36,471 nt of DNA, taken from the NCBI GenBank assembly GCA_938005265.1, contig CALLOA010000148.1, positions 1 through 36,471 of the forward strand, read 5' to 3'. Numbering within the stretch: position 1 is the first letter of the stretch; the number at the start of each line of letters is the position of its first letter. Below, piece after piece: positions 15,449 to 23,335 of the stretch. This DNA is from an uncultured Granulosicoccaceae bacterium. GTDB taxonomy: Bacteria; Pseudomonadota; Gammaproteobacteria; Granulosicoccales; Granulosicoccaceae. A program made the translations under genes and the position numbers. The notes under the pieces were generated by a model. The model saw only the letters and a program-made list of their open reading frames with translations. It was not told the DNA's origin and did not search any database.

Positions 15449-16876
15449 TTATCCGCAAACGGGAATATCGGCTGCCAGCAACCCCCCGGCCTGCAACATT
15501 ATATCTTCACGAAAACGCTGCCCGACCAGCTGTACACCTACCGGTATCTTCGCACCATCTTCCTCCTGAGATACAAATCCGGTTGTCACGCAAAGCCCGG
15601 GCAAGCCCATCAGTGGTAAACCAATCTGTGTCATTTGTGCATCGTAAACACGTTTGAACGAGGCTTCAGATTCCACATCCAGTTGATCGGGGAAGGGTAA
15701 CTCAGCTGACGGCGGGCACAGTAACAAAGGATATTTATGCAGGAAAGTCTGCCATTGTCGAGTCAGTGTTGCGCGGCTTTGGAATAATTGCATGACTGAA
15801 GCGGGTTCATGGGCTGCAGCCATGGATTCGAGCTGTGCAAATACAAAATTGGCATCAGGATCATCTTCCTCATGCACAGCACTACGCACCGCTTTCATTT
15901 CTTCCATCCACAAACGGATATTGATGTCAGCTGCCGCAGAGAACGAAGGGCACTCTACTTCTTCAACCAACCAACCATGTTCCTGCAATTTCCCGGCAGC
16001 AACCTGTAAGGCATCAACCAGAGCTTGCTGTACCGGCGCATGGCCTTCTGGTTGTATACACAATGCCACACGTTTTTCCAAAGCAGGTAATTCAAGCGGG
16101 ACTGGTGTCCACCAGACATCATTATTGCTTGTGCTGTCACCCCCGGCTGCTATGGCATCAACACCTGCCATGGCGCGAAAACCCAATTCCAGATCCTTGA
16201 TTGAGCGAGCCAAGGGGCCGGAGACGGCCATTAGCTGGCCACCGATAAGTCGGTCGGGCAGTGATGGATTGTAGGCCGGTATGCGCCCAAGTGAAGGGCG
16301 TAAGCCGTGAATACCGCAGGCAAAAGCCGGGTAACGAATGGAGCCTGCGATGTCCGTACCATGCGCCAATGCACCGATTCCACTGGCCACAGCCGATGCC
16401 GCACCTCCAGAGGATCCACCGGGAGTCAGCAGAGTGTTAAGCGGGTTCAAAGTATGGCCATGCAGGGAATTTCGCGTAAACCAACGCATTGAGAAAGCGG
16501 GTGTGTTGGTTCTACCAATGACAATGGCGCCGGCGGCTTTCAGGTTCTGAACTACCGGGCTATCCGATTCGGCAATTAGCCCCTGCTGGATACGCAGGCC
16601 ATTGGTATTGGCGTAACCGGCCTGATCTATATTGACTTTAACCGTTACGGGTACGCCGGCAAGTGAACCTGTTTGTTCGCCTTTGGCAATGCGTTTGTCA
16701 GTTTCAATGGCAGACTTCAGCGCGGTTTCGGAACAGTCAATGGCCACCGCGTTGTAGTCCGCATTGATTGCCTGCATTCTTTCAACAGCTGCCAGTGTAG
16801 CCTCGTGGGCTGAGATTTTTCGAGAACTGATATTGTCAGCCAGCTTGGCGGCCGACATTTTCCAAAGCTCACTCAT
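15449..16876 (-). CDS. Amidase signature family hydrolase
   Basis: This 475-residue serine amidase uses a Ser-cis-Ser-Lys triad. Visible residues are Lys80 in GVPVTVKVNID, Ser156 in the PGGSSGGAASA loop and nucleophile Ser180 in GTDIAGSIRYPAF. The 24-residue spacing between the two serines equals that of GatA. The usual Asp after the catalytic Lys is Val here, as in some COG0154 amidases. The gene is too short and isolated (no gatB/gatC nearby) to be GatA of the tRNA amidotransferase. It likely cleaves a small amide; the substrate is unknown. It diverges from a P450 gene with 130 bp between starts, suggesting a shared control region. Confidence 0.9.
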   Translation of the reverse strand: MSELWKMSAAKLADNISSRKISAHEATLAAVERMQAINADYNAVAIDCSETALKSAIETDKRIAKGEQTGSLAGVPVTVKVNIDQAGYANTNGLRIQQGLIAESDSPVVQNLKAAGAIVIGRTNTPAFSMRWFTRNSLHGHTLNPLNTLLTPGGSSGGAASAVASGIGALAHGTDIAGSIRYPAFACGIHGLRPSLGRIPAYNPSLPDRLIGGQLMAVSGPLARSIKDLELGFRAMAGVDAIAAGGDSTSNNDVWWTPVPLELPALEKRVALCIQPEGHAPVQQALVDALQVAAGKLQEHGWLVEEVECPSFSAAADINIRLWMEEMKAVRSAVHEEDDPDANFVFAQLESMAAAHEPASVMQLFQSRATLTRQWQTFLHKYPLLLCPPSAELPFPDQLDVESEASFKRVYDAQMTQIGLPLMGLPGLCVTTGFVSQEEDGAKIPVGVQLVGQRFREDIMLQAGGLLAADIPVCG

Positions 16877-16888
16877 ACTTCCTCTCTT

Positions 16889-16903
16889 GGACCAAAGTGG
16901 TCC
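16889..16903. promoter_or_regulatory. Palindromic operator candidate between amidase and P450
   Basis: GGACCA AAG TGGTCC is a perfect 6-bp inverted repeat with a 3-bp centre. It lies 12 bp upstream of the amidase start in the divergent amidase-P450 intergenic region. Its position fits a repressor site. No regulator gene is adjacent, so the binding protein is unknown. Confidence 0.4.
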
Positions 16904-17006
16904 GATCGAATTGTCCCACAGACTGGCCGGCGTTTGAACTTTCGCTTGCGAGTCCGGCTCAAAAGCAGGAATATGAAATTAAAAGACATATCCAGGATTC
17001 CAATTA

Positions 17007-18203
17007 GTGACGCAAGCGCCTGTTGTTGATATCGATCTGGCTGAGTTCCGGGCCGATCCTTACCCGCTACTTGCCATGTTGCGTGAAAAAGCGCCCGTCG
17101 CTTTTGTCCCTTCCTTGAATGCCACCGTTTTCAGCAAGCGTGCTGACATTGTAGTTTCAGAGAAAAATACAGCCGTATTCAGTTCCAGCCAACCAGATGG
17201 CCTGATGGATAAGTTGATGGGCCAGAACATGATGCGCAAGGACGGTGCTGCCCACACGCGTGAACGCAAAGCACTGTTACCCGGTTTTGTGCCGAAGGCG
17301 GTCAGTGATGTATGGAAACCCTTGTTTATGCAGGATGTTGAGGCCAGGCTTGATCAGTTCGCAGATGGTCAGGCGGTTGATCTGTTCAGCGAATTCGCTA
17401 TGCCAGTGTCAGCTGATGCGTTACGCCGTGTTACCGGATTAACCGAATGCACGCCTGAAGATCTTGATAGCTGGTCGCAGGCCATGATCGATGGCATATC
17501 TAACTATCAAGGTGATCCGGTAACACTTGTGCGTTGCCAGCAAGCGACAGCGGCGATTGATTCTGCTGTAAAACAGGCAATTAATGATCGATCGGCCCGA
17601 TCCTTTCAGCACTCTGGAACGGGTGAGCAGGATCTGAGTATGCTTGCGTTGATGCTTGATGCGGGCTTGCCAGAAGAAACCGTGCGCGCCAACATCAAAC
17701 TGGCCGTTAGTGGTGGGCAGAATGAACCAAGGGATGCCATTGCAGGTACTGTCTGGGCTTTACTTACTCACCCTGGGCAATTGCAATTGATTCGAGAGGG
17801 TAAAGCGGGTTGGGCAGAAGCTTTCGAAGAATACTGCCGTTGGGTATCACCGATAGGCATGTCACCGCGTCGAATTGCCCGGACTCATTCAATCAATGGT
17901 TATGAACTACAGCCCGAAGACAAGGTCTTCTTTATGTTCAGCTCGGCCAATCGAGATGAGGACTGGTTTGACCATTCGGATAGCTTCGATATCTTGCGTG
18001 ATACAGCAAAAGCCATTGCGTTCGGGGCAGGCCCGCATTTTTGCATTGCGGCAGCTGTATCGCGTTGTCTGGCCTGCGAAATTGTTCTGCCGTTGTTTTT
18101 TAAACGATTCCCACGTACTCGACTTGCTGAGCACGCAAGTGTAGAGGTGGCTGGTTGGGCGTTTCGTGGTGTGCTGAACCTGCCTGTGGTACTTCATACT
18201 TAG
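17007..18203 (+). CDS. Bacterial cytochrome P450
   Basis: This soluble 398-residue monooxygenase begins at GTG 17007, with AGGA 9 nt upstream. The heme-binding loop FGAGPHFC gives the axial Cys346. The K-helix ExxR is Glu275-Arg278 (FEEYCRW), and the C-helix carries HTRERKALLPGF (83-94). The I-helix reads AVSGGQNEPRDAIAG (about 233-247). The usual (A/G)Gx(D/E)T(T) oxygen-activation motif has Glu240 followed by Pro241, so the conserved Thr is missing. Redox partners (ferredoxin, reductase) are not encoded nearby. The substrate is unknown; the divergent amidase and downstream sbmA are the only context. Confidence 0.92.
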   Translation: MTQAPVVDIDLAEFRADPYPLLAMLREKAPVAFVPSLNATVFSKRADIVVSEKNTAVFSSSQPDGLMDKLMGQNMMRKDGAAHTRERKALLPGFVPKAVSDVWKPLFMQDVEARLDQFADGQAVDLFSEFAMPVSADALRRVTGLTECTPEDLDSWSQAMIDGISNYQGDPVTLVRCQQATAAIDSAVKQAINDRSARSFQHSGTGEQDLSMLALMLDAGLPEETVRANIKLAVSGGQNEPRDAIAGTVWALLTHPGQLQLIREGKAGWAEAFEEYCRWVSPIGMSPRRIARTHSINGYELQPEDKVFFMFSSANRDEDWFDHSDSFDILRDTAKAIAFGAGPHFCIAAAVSRCLACEIVLPLFFKRFPRTRLAEHASVEVAGWAFRGVLNLPVVLHT

Positions 18204-18213
18204 TGGACCACTA
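18201..18213. repeat. Perfect palindrome at the P450 stop codon
   Basis: TAGTGG A CCACTA is a perfect 6-bp inverted repeat starting with the P450 stop TAG. It shares the 7-mer TGGACCA with the operator candidate upstream of the gene (16888-16894). It could be a second site for the same regulator or coincidence. Confidence 0.3.
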
Positions 18214-18286
18214 TGTGCATGAAAGTGACGGTCACCGTAGTTTTATCAATTTGCTTCTGATCAAGAAGTTGCGCTGGCAAGCTTAC

Positions 18287-18339
18287 CTGTGCGGCGCAGG
18301 CGCACAGACACTACAATCCTGAGTACCGATTTTTATAAT
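18287..18339 (+). promoter_or_regulatory. Hairpin and -10 element upstream of sbmA
   Basis: A perfect 7-bp stem (CTGTGCG 18287-18293 / CGCACAG 18301-18307, 7-nt loop) may end P450 transcription, although no T-run follows. Just downstream, a consensus TATAAT (18334-18339) lies 32 bp before the sbmA ATG. No matching -35 is evident, so the promoter may need an activator. Confidence 0.35.
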
Positions 18340-18371
18340 AACTGAACCACGGCCCCCAAGACGGATAGCCC

Positions 18372-19646
18372 ATGTTTAATTCATTTTTTCCCAGACCCAA
18401 ACTGTTTTTCCTGAGTGCTGCTGTTTGGGGCCTGCTTTGTGTGCTGTTGTGGTTCTTTGCTGCCAAGGATTGGGGGCCCCAGTTGAGCCTGGGCCATTTG
18501 ATCGGAACGGAATTTCCGGCAGAACTGGCTGATGGAGCGGACGATGCAGCTACTGCAGTTCATGCCGAGGCTACTAGCGATGCTGCCGATATCTGGCATT
18601 ACCAATACCAAATCCTTTCCTACCTTTTGTTTGGTATTGCCTGGATGTTTATTGCGCGCCACCCCTGGGCTCGCTGGTCAGTACTGGGTTCCTGCCTGAT
18701 AATATTTGTTGTCTGGTTCCAGGTCCATATCGACGTCCTGATTAATGAGTGGTTCGGTGGTTTTTACGACACGATACAAACAGCTTTGGGAGACCCGGAG
18801 GCTGTCTCGTCAAGTGAATACTATGGCTACCTGATCACCTTTGGCAAGCTGGCGACCATTTCGATAATAGTATCTGTTCTGAACGCTTTTTTTGTCAGTC
18901 ACTATGTGTTCCGCTGGCGCCATGCAATGAACGACTACTACATGAGTGTGTGGGATCAAGTGCGGCATATTGAAGGGGCTTCGCAACGTGTACAGGAAGA
19001 TACAAAGCGCTTTGCTGCGATAACCGAGAGTCTGGGTGTTCGGTTTATTGATTCAGTCATGACGCTTATTGCATTCCTGCCAATTCTCTGGGGCCTTTCT
19101 ATCCATGTAAAAGTACTGCCAGTGATCGGGCCGGTGGCGCAGGCACTGGTATGGGTGGCGATACTCTGGTCGGTATTCGGTACCGCTCTGTTGGCTGTGG
19201 TCGGTGTGAGGTTGCCGGGATTGGAATTCCGTAACCAGCGTGTAGAAGCGGCTTATCGAAAGGAGTTGGTATTGGGTGAAGATGATGCTGATGCCTGTCA
19301 GCCGCCGACCGTCAGGGAATTGTTCGGTCATGTGCGCACCAATTACTTCCGCCTTTTCTTTAACTACATGTACTTCAATGTAGCGCGCTACTCCTATTTG
19401 CAAGTCGGTGTAATACTGCCCTATATCATTCTTGGCCCGACTATCATCACGGCTGGTTTTACGCTGGGTATAATGCAGCAAACCTTGCGTGCCTTTGGGC
19501 GCGTGGAGAATTCATTCCAGTTTCTTGTCAATTCCTGGACCACGATTGTCGAATTGATGTCTATTCATAAACGCCTGAAAGCGTTTGAGGCAACAATCAG
19601 TGGTGATCCGTTACCGAAGATTGATGAAGACTACTTGAAGGCCTGA
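18372..19646 (+). CDS. sbmA: SbmA/BacA-like peptide antibiotic transporter
   Basis: The 424-residue inner-membrane protein matches the SbmA/BacA family (E. coli SbmA is about 406 residues). SbmA imports proline-rich peptides, microcins and other peptide-like drugs using the proton gradient. Diagnostic segments are the N-terminal MFNSFFPRPKLFFLSAAVWG, VHIDVLINEWFGGFYDTIQ, FRWRHAMNDYY-x-SVWDQVRHIEGASQRVQEDT (cut at x), and QTLRAFGRVENSFQFLVNSW near the C-terminus. About seven hydrophobic segments are visible and there is no nucleotide-binding domain. In some bacteria BacA is needed for host infection or symbiosis, but nothing here says so. GGA in ACGGATAGCCC acts as a modest ribosome binding site. 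Confidence 0.93.
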   Translation: MFNSFFPRPKLFFLSAAVWGLLCVLLWFFAAKDWGPQLSLGHLIGTEFPAELADGADDAATAVHAEATSDAADIWHYQYQILSYLLFGIAWMFIARHPWARWSVLGSCLIIFVVWFQVHIDVLINEWFGGFYDTIQTALGDPEAVSSSEYYGYLITFGKLATISIIVSVLNAFFVSHYVFRWRHAMNDYYMSVWDQVRHIEGASQRVQEDTKRFAAITESLGVRFIDSVMTLIAFLPILWGLSIHVKVLPVIGPVAQALVWVAILWSVFGTALLAVVGVRLPGLEFRNQRVEAAYRKELVLGEDDADACQPPTVRELFGHVRTNYFRLFFNYMYFNVARYSYLQVGVILPYIILGPTIITAGFTLGIMQQTLRAFGRVENSFQFLVNSWTTIVELMSIHKRLKAFEATISGDPLPKIDEDYLKA

Positions 19647-19654
19647 TGAGTCAT

Positions 19655-19684
19655 GCGAGCAGCTAGCTTTGGCAAGCTGCTCGC
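19655..19684 (+). terminator. Strong hairpin after sbmA
   Basis: A perfect 10-bp stem, GCGAGCAGCT / AGCTGCTCGC, is followed inside by an A-A mismatch and two more GC pairs around a TTTG loop. It lies 9 bp after the sbmA stop. No T-run follows, so it is either a Rho-dependent end or RNA-stabilising structure rather than a classic intrinsic terminator. Confidence 0.5.
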
Positions 19685-19758
19685 AGTCGGAACCCGAAAT
19701 GTAGTATTGTGTGCGTCGGTCTTTAACGCTTTAGCTGGATAATCTTTTGCTTGATATG

Positions 19759-19806
19759 GCTTTAGCAGGACAACGCTCTAGCAGGACAACGCTTTAGCAG
19801 GAAATT
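19759..19806 (+). repeat. Tandem 16-bp repeat, 3 copies
   Basis: GCTTTAGCAGGACAAC (19759-19774) is followed by GCTCTAGCAGGACAAC (one change) and GCTTTAGCAGGAAATT (last bases diverged). Each unit carries one AGCAGGA. The period of 16 is not a multiple of 3, which argues against coding selection. Confidence 0.9.
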
Positions 19807-19868
19807 CGGGTTTGGGATTTTAGCTGGAAACCTCGTCAGAAATGCGGTCAGTATCCAAGGTAAGCTGG

Positions 19869-19892
19869 AACCTGATTTATTATTGTCAGGTT
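19869..19892. terminator. Hairpin between the GGA-repeat region and the GT2-like gene
   Basis: AACCTGA (19869-19875) and TCAGGTT (19886-19892) form a perfect 7-bp stem with a 10-nt AT-rich loop. The right arm overlaps the stop codon of the minus-strand glycosyltransferase. It could terminate transcription from either side, but the flanking T-tracts are poor. Confidence 0.35.
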
Positions 19893-20877
19893 ATTCGTGT
19901 TTATCCGCTTGCCCGAATTGTTCCCGTGCGCGCTGGTAGCGACGGTGCCGCAGGCGTTGCCTGAATTTCCCCAACGCTGTATCGCTTGATTGCCGGCCTT
20001 TTCTTGCGTGCTGTATTCGATAGACACCGGGAATATCAATCGCTGTGCCTCTGGTTCCCAGCAGCCAGCGAAAGATACGATCCTCATGGGCTTTTGACCA
20101 GCTATCTTCCGGGTACAGGTAACAGCTGACAGCATCGCAGTAACCAAACTTTCTGGCAATATCTCCACGTGTGATTTGTAGGGGGCCGGTTGCGCGGGTC
20201 ATCGCTGTACCATGGAAAGTCAATGGCAGTGAGGCAATCTTTTCCCGCCAGTCTGTGGTTCCCAGGTTCACCTGAATTTCGTCATCATGCAGAGGTACAG
20301 TCCGGTATTCGGTCGCCGGGTAAATCAGCAGTTCACTACATTGTGGCAGTGTGGCGCTTAGCGTTTCCAGGCATCCAGCCTGAAAAGTCTCATCACAATC
20401 GGTGAACCAGATCCAATCCGCTTTTGTGGATTTAGCTGCGAAATTGCGCCCGATCGTGCGTCGAAAAAGGTAAGCCGGTGGGAGTTCCTGCCAGTTCCAT
20501 TCGATATTGGGTAGAGTCTGGGTTTGTATTTTTTTGAGTAACTCCAGCGTGGGTTTGTCTTCGCTTGAAAAAAATACTGTCATTGTCACCCTCATGGTGT
20601 CTGGAGGAGGGTTGGCAAGTAATGACCCTAGCTGGAAAGCCAGGTAATCCGTGTATTTCCAGCAGTGCGAGACTATTTCAAGCAACACAGGCGCTCGTGA
20701 GCGGGTTTTGTGATGTTGAGTCAGCGCTGGTAGTGATCGGTATTCACTGAATAACCAGTTTGCCGGTAACGCACTGCCAGCAAGCAACTTGTAAACAATT
20801 TGCCGGGCTTTTAGAGTTGCGGGCCTTGGCTGTTGCGGGTACTGATTACGATGTTGTTTGAGTAACTCTTCTATCAT
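19891..20877 (-). CDS. GT2-like (GT-A fold) glycosyltransferase
   Basis: The protein has 328 residues. The central part resembles family-2 glycosyltransferases: VLLEIVSHCWKYTDYL start of the nucleotide-binding fold, a FFSSEDKPTLELL segment, and ADWIWFTDCDETF, whose DCD acts as the DxD metal/nucleotide-sugar motif (about residues 155-157). The Lys/Arg-rich C-terminus (RQRLRHRRYQRAREQ) may contact the membrane. The start overlaps the FkbM gene stop by 4 bp (ATGA), so the two are translationally coupled. It likely adds a sugar to a surface glycan. Neither the sugar nor the acceptor can be read from the sequence. Confidence 0.78.
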   Translation of the reverse strand: MIEELLKQHRNQYPQQPRPATLKARQIVYKLLAGSALPANWLFSEYRSLPALTQHHKTRSRAPVLLEIVSHCWKYTDYLAFQLGSLLANPPPDTMRVTMTVFFSSEDKPTLELLKKIQTQTLPNIEWNWQELPPAYLFRRTIGRNFAAKSTKADWIWFTDCDETFQAGCLETLSATLPQCSELLIYPATEYRTVPLHDDEIQVNLGTTDWREKIASLPLTFHGTAMTRATGPLQITRGDIARKFGYCDAVSCYLYPEDSWSKAHEDRIFRWLLGTRGTAIDIPGVYRIQHARKGRQSSDTALGKFRQRLRHRRYQRAREQFGQADKHE

Positions 20878-21743
20878 TTGCGCAGTAGCAAATTCCGCGC
20901 AGATCGATTTTCAATACGGTAGCCACAGTCACTGGTCAGCATGTTTATCGTGCCACTATCGTCATGGACATGTTCGATGATGATGTGCGACGGGTGAGAC
21001 GCAACCGGCGCTTGTTCAAAAAAATGTTTCAGCACGCGATGTTCATGTCCTTCAATATCTATTTTCAATACATCGATCTGCGGTGCGCTACAGGACTCAA
21101 GCAGTTCAGGTAGTGTAGTTACATTTACTGTGTCGCCGTTTCCGGTTGGTGCTGCAGTTGGCTCATCGCCATCCATAGCTGCGCCTGTGCCGGTATCAAG
21201 CTGGTTCTGGCCACTTTGTTTGGCTGATGTACTGAGTGTGCCACTGCCACTGTAGTCACTGAGTGCGGTTTCACAGATTTCAATCTTCAGATTATTGCTG
21301 TTTGCGTTAAAACGCAGGCGCTCTGTTAATGCTGTATTGGGTTCTACAGCGATCACACGGGTCGACGGGTTGTTGTGCGCAGCTACCAGACTGTATAAAC
21401 CCACATTCCCGCCTACATCGACAAAAACCGAATCTTTGCCCAGCCCCTGTTTAAGCCATTGCAGTTCTTCAGTATCGTAGAATTGGGGTGCAAACAGGGT
21501 TGTGGTTTCGCAGTAGTTGCCGCGAGTAAGGAGGCGCAGTTTCAGGCCCAGAGCTTCCACATCAAAATAACGGGGTTCTGCGGATTTCAACGGTCCGCGC
21601 AAACCTTTGTTCAATGTGTAGAAAAACCGCGGGCTACCCGGTAACGCCTGACAGCTGCGTATGGTGAAGGCTGCCATACCGGTCGGTATGTACCTGCCCC
21701 AAGGTGCTTGGGCATCGAAGGAATGCAATGTGTCTGTCGGCAT
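20874..21743 (-). CDS. FkbM family methyltransferase
   Basis: This SAM-dependent methyltransferase has motif I FVDVGGNVGLYSLVAA, VIAVEPN, and IDVLKIDIEGHEHRVL with the FkbM KxDxEGxE signature. Relatives O-methylate sugars or natural products. Two starts compete. The ATG at 21743 leaves a 13-bp gap to the upstream gene (289 residues) and is used here. A GTG at 21848 has a better Shine-Dalgarno (GAGG) but would overlap the upstream gene by 92 bp. A Gly/Thr/Ser-rich low-complexity insert (about TSAKQSGQNQL to TGNGDTVNV) separates two core strands and is not a usual family feature. Confidence 0.87.
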   Translation of the reverse strand: MPTDTLHSFDAQAPWGRYIPTGMAAFTIRSCQALPGSPRFFYTLNKGLRGPLKSAEPRYFDVEALGLKLRLLTRGNYCETTTLFAPQFYDTEELQWLKQGLGKDSVFVDVGGNVGLYSLVAAHNNPSTRVIAVEPNTALTERLRFNANSNNLKIEICETALSDYSGSGTLSTSAKQSGQNQLDTGTGAAMDGDEPTAAPTGNGDTVNVTTLPELLESCSAPQIDVLKIDIEGHEHRVLKHFFEQAPVASHPSHIIIEHVHDDSGTINMLTSDCGYRIENRSARNLLLRK

Positions 21744-21756
21744 GGGAAAGGGAATG

Positions 21757-22659
21757 TCAGCTGCTTGCTTGAGCGTTGCTGGAGACCGGGCTGCTCGTAT
21801 CTGCCGGGTCTTGCAATTGCAATTCTGCGGCAGCCAATTGATTATCACTTATCGCCTCGGTGCCATATTCCGTATAGCTTATTTTCTCGCGCTGCACTTT
21901 TATTCGATGTGCCTTGTTGGCAGCAACATTGGCCGGATCTGCGTAGCCACGTGCATGATCAAGGTGTACGCAGATCGCGTCATAACGAACATGTTTTGGT
22001 TTGATGCCGGCGTTTTTAAGACGTACACCCAGTTCCCGGTCGAGCCCGCCCCATTGCAGCCGTTCGTCAAATCCACCTACGGTCAGTAAATCCTTTTTCC
22101 AGGCAGATGCATTTGAGCCTTTGAGGTTACAGGCCGTCGGTGTTATCCGGTTAAACAGTTTTGCCAGAGTTCGGCCCGTGGAGATTTTCATACGTTTTGC
22201 AGTGGGGGGTAGGCCATTCTGACGTAGCCACAGGAAGTCAAAGCAACGTCCCCATTGTATATCGTCGTGGCTTATTGCATGGCTCGTGACCATGGGTAAT
22301 TTATAGTAGCTTCCAGACAGGTAGTAGCCGGGCTTTGCGGTGTTATGGTGAACCTCGAGGAAGTCTGCTCTCGGTATGCAGTCACCATCAGTGAAAACGA
22401 TATAGTCACTTTGAGCCTTGAGAATCGCTTTGTTGAGAATTCTGCACTTGCGAAAGCCCTCATCCCGTTGCCAGATATGTCTTATTTCCAGGCCCAAGTC
22501 GCGACTGGCAGCCGCCAGTAATCCGGCTGTTTCCTTGTCACTACCGTCATCTGCAATCAGCAGCTCGAAGTCCTGGTGTGTTTGTGCAGCAAATCCCCAC
22601 AGGACCTTTTGCAGCCATTCTGTGGAATTGTAGGTACTGGCAATGACAGACAGTTTCAA
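21757..22659 (-). CDS. Family 2 glycosyltransferase with galactosyltransferase-like C-terminal part
   Basis: The GT-A fold begins at KLSVIASTYNSTEWLQKVL, then ELLIADDGS, and FTDGDCIPR, whose DGD is the DxD motif. The C-terminal GSNASAWKKDLLTVGGFDERLQW-x-GLDRELGVRL region (split at x) matches the Glyco_transf_7C type that contacts the acceptor. I use TTG at 22659, which gives MKLSVIASTYN, the usual family start. A TATAAT lies about 40 bp upstream of it on this strand. A GTG at 22731 would add 24 residues without family similarity and nearly touch the divergent phnN. Together with the next two genes it forms a small surface-glycan operon. Confidence 0.85.
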   Translation of the reverse strand: MKLSVIASTYNSTEWLQKVLWGFAAQTHQDFELLIADDGSDKETAGLLAAASRDLGLEIRHIWQRDEGFRKCRILNKAILKAQSDYIVFTDGDCIPRADFLEVHHNTAKPGYYLSGSYYKLPMVTSHAISHDDIQWGRCFDFLWLRQNGLPPTAKRMKISTGRTLAKLFNRITPTACNLKGSNASAWKKDLLTVGGFDERLQWGGLDRELGVRLKNAGIKPKHVRYDAICVHLDHARGYADPANVAANKAHRIKVQREKISYTEYGTEAISDNQLAAAELQLQDPADTSSPVSSNAQASS

Positions 22660-22734
22660 AGTTATCGACAGCGGTTGCGATTCATTGCGAGTATTATATA
22701 GGCATTGCAGGCAATAGTATTCGGCAACCACATT

Positions 22735-23307
22735 ATGGCAACCCTGTTCTACGTAATGGGAGCATCAGGAAGTGGCAAGGACACCTTGCTGGACGCGGCT
22801 TTGGCGTCGCTGTCTCGGCAGCCCGAGCATAGTCAGCTGGTGCCACGGCGGGTGCAGCGCTATATCACCCGAGCGGCTGATGCCGGAGGCGAGCAGCACA
22901 GGGCGGTAAGCACGGTTGAATTTGAAGAGCTTTTGCAGTCCGGGAAATTCTGTATGCATTGGCAGGCCCATGGGCTGCACTATGGCATACCGGCTGAAAT
23001 TATTGAATGGATTGCAGGTGGCAGCAACGTTCTGTTGAACGGTTCGAGAGCCTATCTGGCCGAGGCACAAACGCTGTTGCCAGGTCTGGTACCGGTACTT
23101 ATTGATATTTCAGCCAGCACACAAAAAGCCAGGCTGCAAAACAGGCAACGTGAATCGGGCGATGCAATACAGGCACGTTTGCAGAGACGGGTTGATCTGG
23201 GGAGTGAGAAAAGCCTCCGGGACGCCGGGATCGTCGTTATTGACAACGAGCAGGCTCTGGATGATTCGGTCAGGCAGCTATGCGAGCTGATAATTTCACG
23301 CAGCTAA
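22735..23307 (+). CDS. phnN: Ribose 1,5-bisphosphokinase PhnN
   Basis: This 190-residue guanylate-kinase-like protein matches PhnN, which phosphorylates ribose 1,5-bisphosphate to PRPP in phosphonate breakdown. The P-loop is [13 protein letters not shown] (about residues 7-19), followed by [11 protein letters not shown], the [12 protein letters not shown] segment and [20 protein letters not shown] in the lid. The start at 22735 puts MATLFYVMG at the N-terminus; 10 upstream codons are in frame but do not fit. No C-P lyase genes (phnG-phnM) are in this window, so it may act in alternative PRPP synthesis or the pathway may lie elsewhere. The 5-oxoprolinase gene follows after 28 bp. Confidence 0.9.
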   Translation: MATLFYVMGASGSGKDTLLDAALASLSRQPEHSQLVPRRVQRYITRAADAGGEQHRAVSTVEFEELLQSGKFCMHWQAHGLHYGIPAEIIEWIAGGSNVLLNGSRAYLAEAQTLLPGLVPVLIDISASTQKARLQNRQRESGDAIQARLQRRVDLGSEKSLRDAGIVVIDNEQALDDSVRQLCELIISRS

Positions 23308-23335
23308 ATTCAACACTACAGGTAGTAAGCGGAAT

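Larger units (their letters stand above)
19731..19892 (+). ncRNA. Candidate CsrA-binding (CsrB/RsmY-like) RNA, GGA-repeat region
   Basis: Six AGC(A/T)GGA motifs lie on the plus strand within 137 nt: 19733, 19764, 19780, 19796, 19822 and 19863. The first five are preceded by CTTTAG-, CTCTAG- or TTTTAG-like context. CsrA binds GGA, preferably in hairpin loops, and CsrB/RsmY-type RNAs carry many such motifs to sequester it; this genome has csrA at 6188. No clear promoter was found, although GATAAT at 19738-19743 resembles a -10. A 7-bp hairpin (19869-19892) could end the transcript. No protein frame on the plus strand explains the region. This is a hypothesis from motif density. Confidence 0.3.

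Noticed and set aside
15449-16876. Annotation of the amidase as GatA of the tRNA amidotransferase
   Set aside because: The triad matches, but gatB/gatC are absent nearby and the post-Lys residue differs, so a general amidase is safer.
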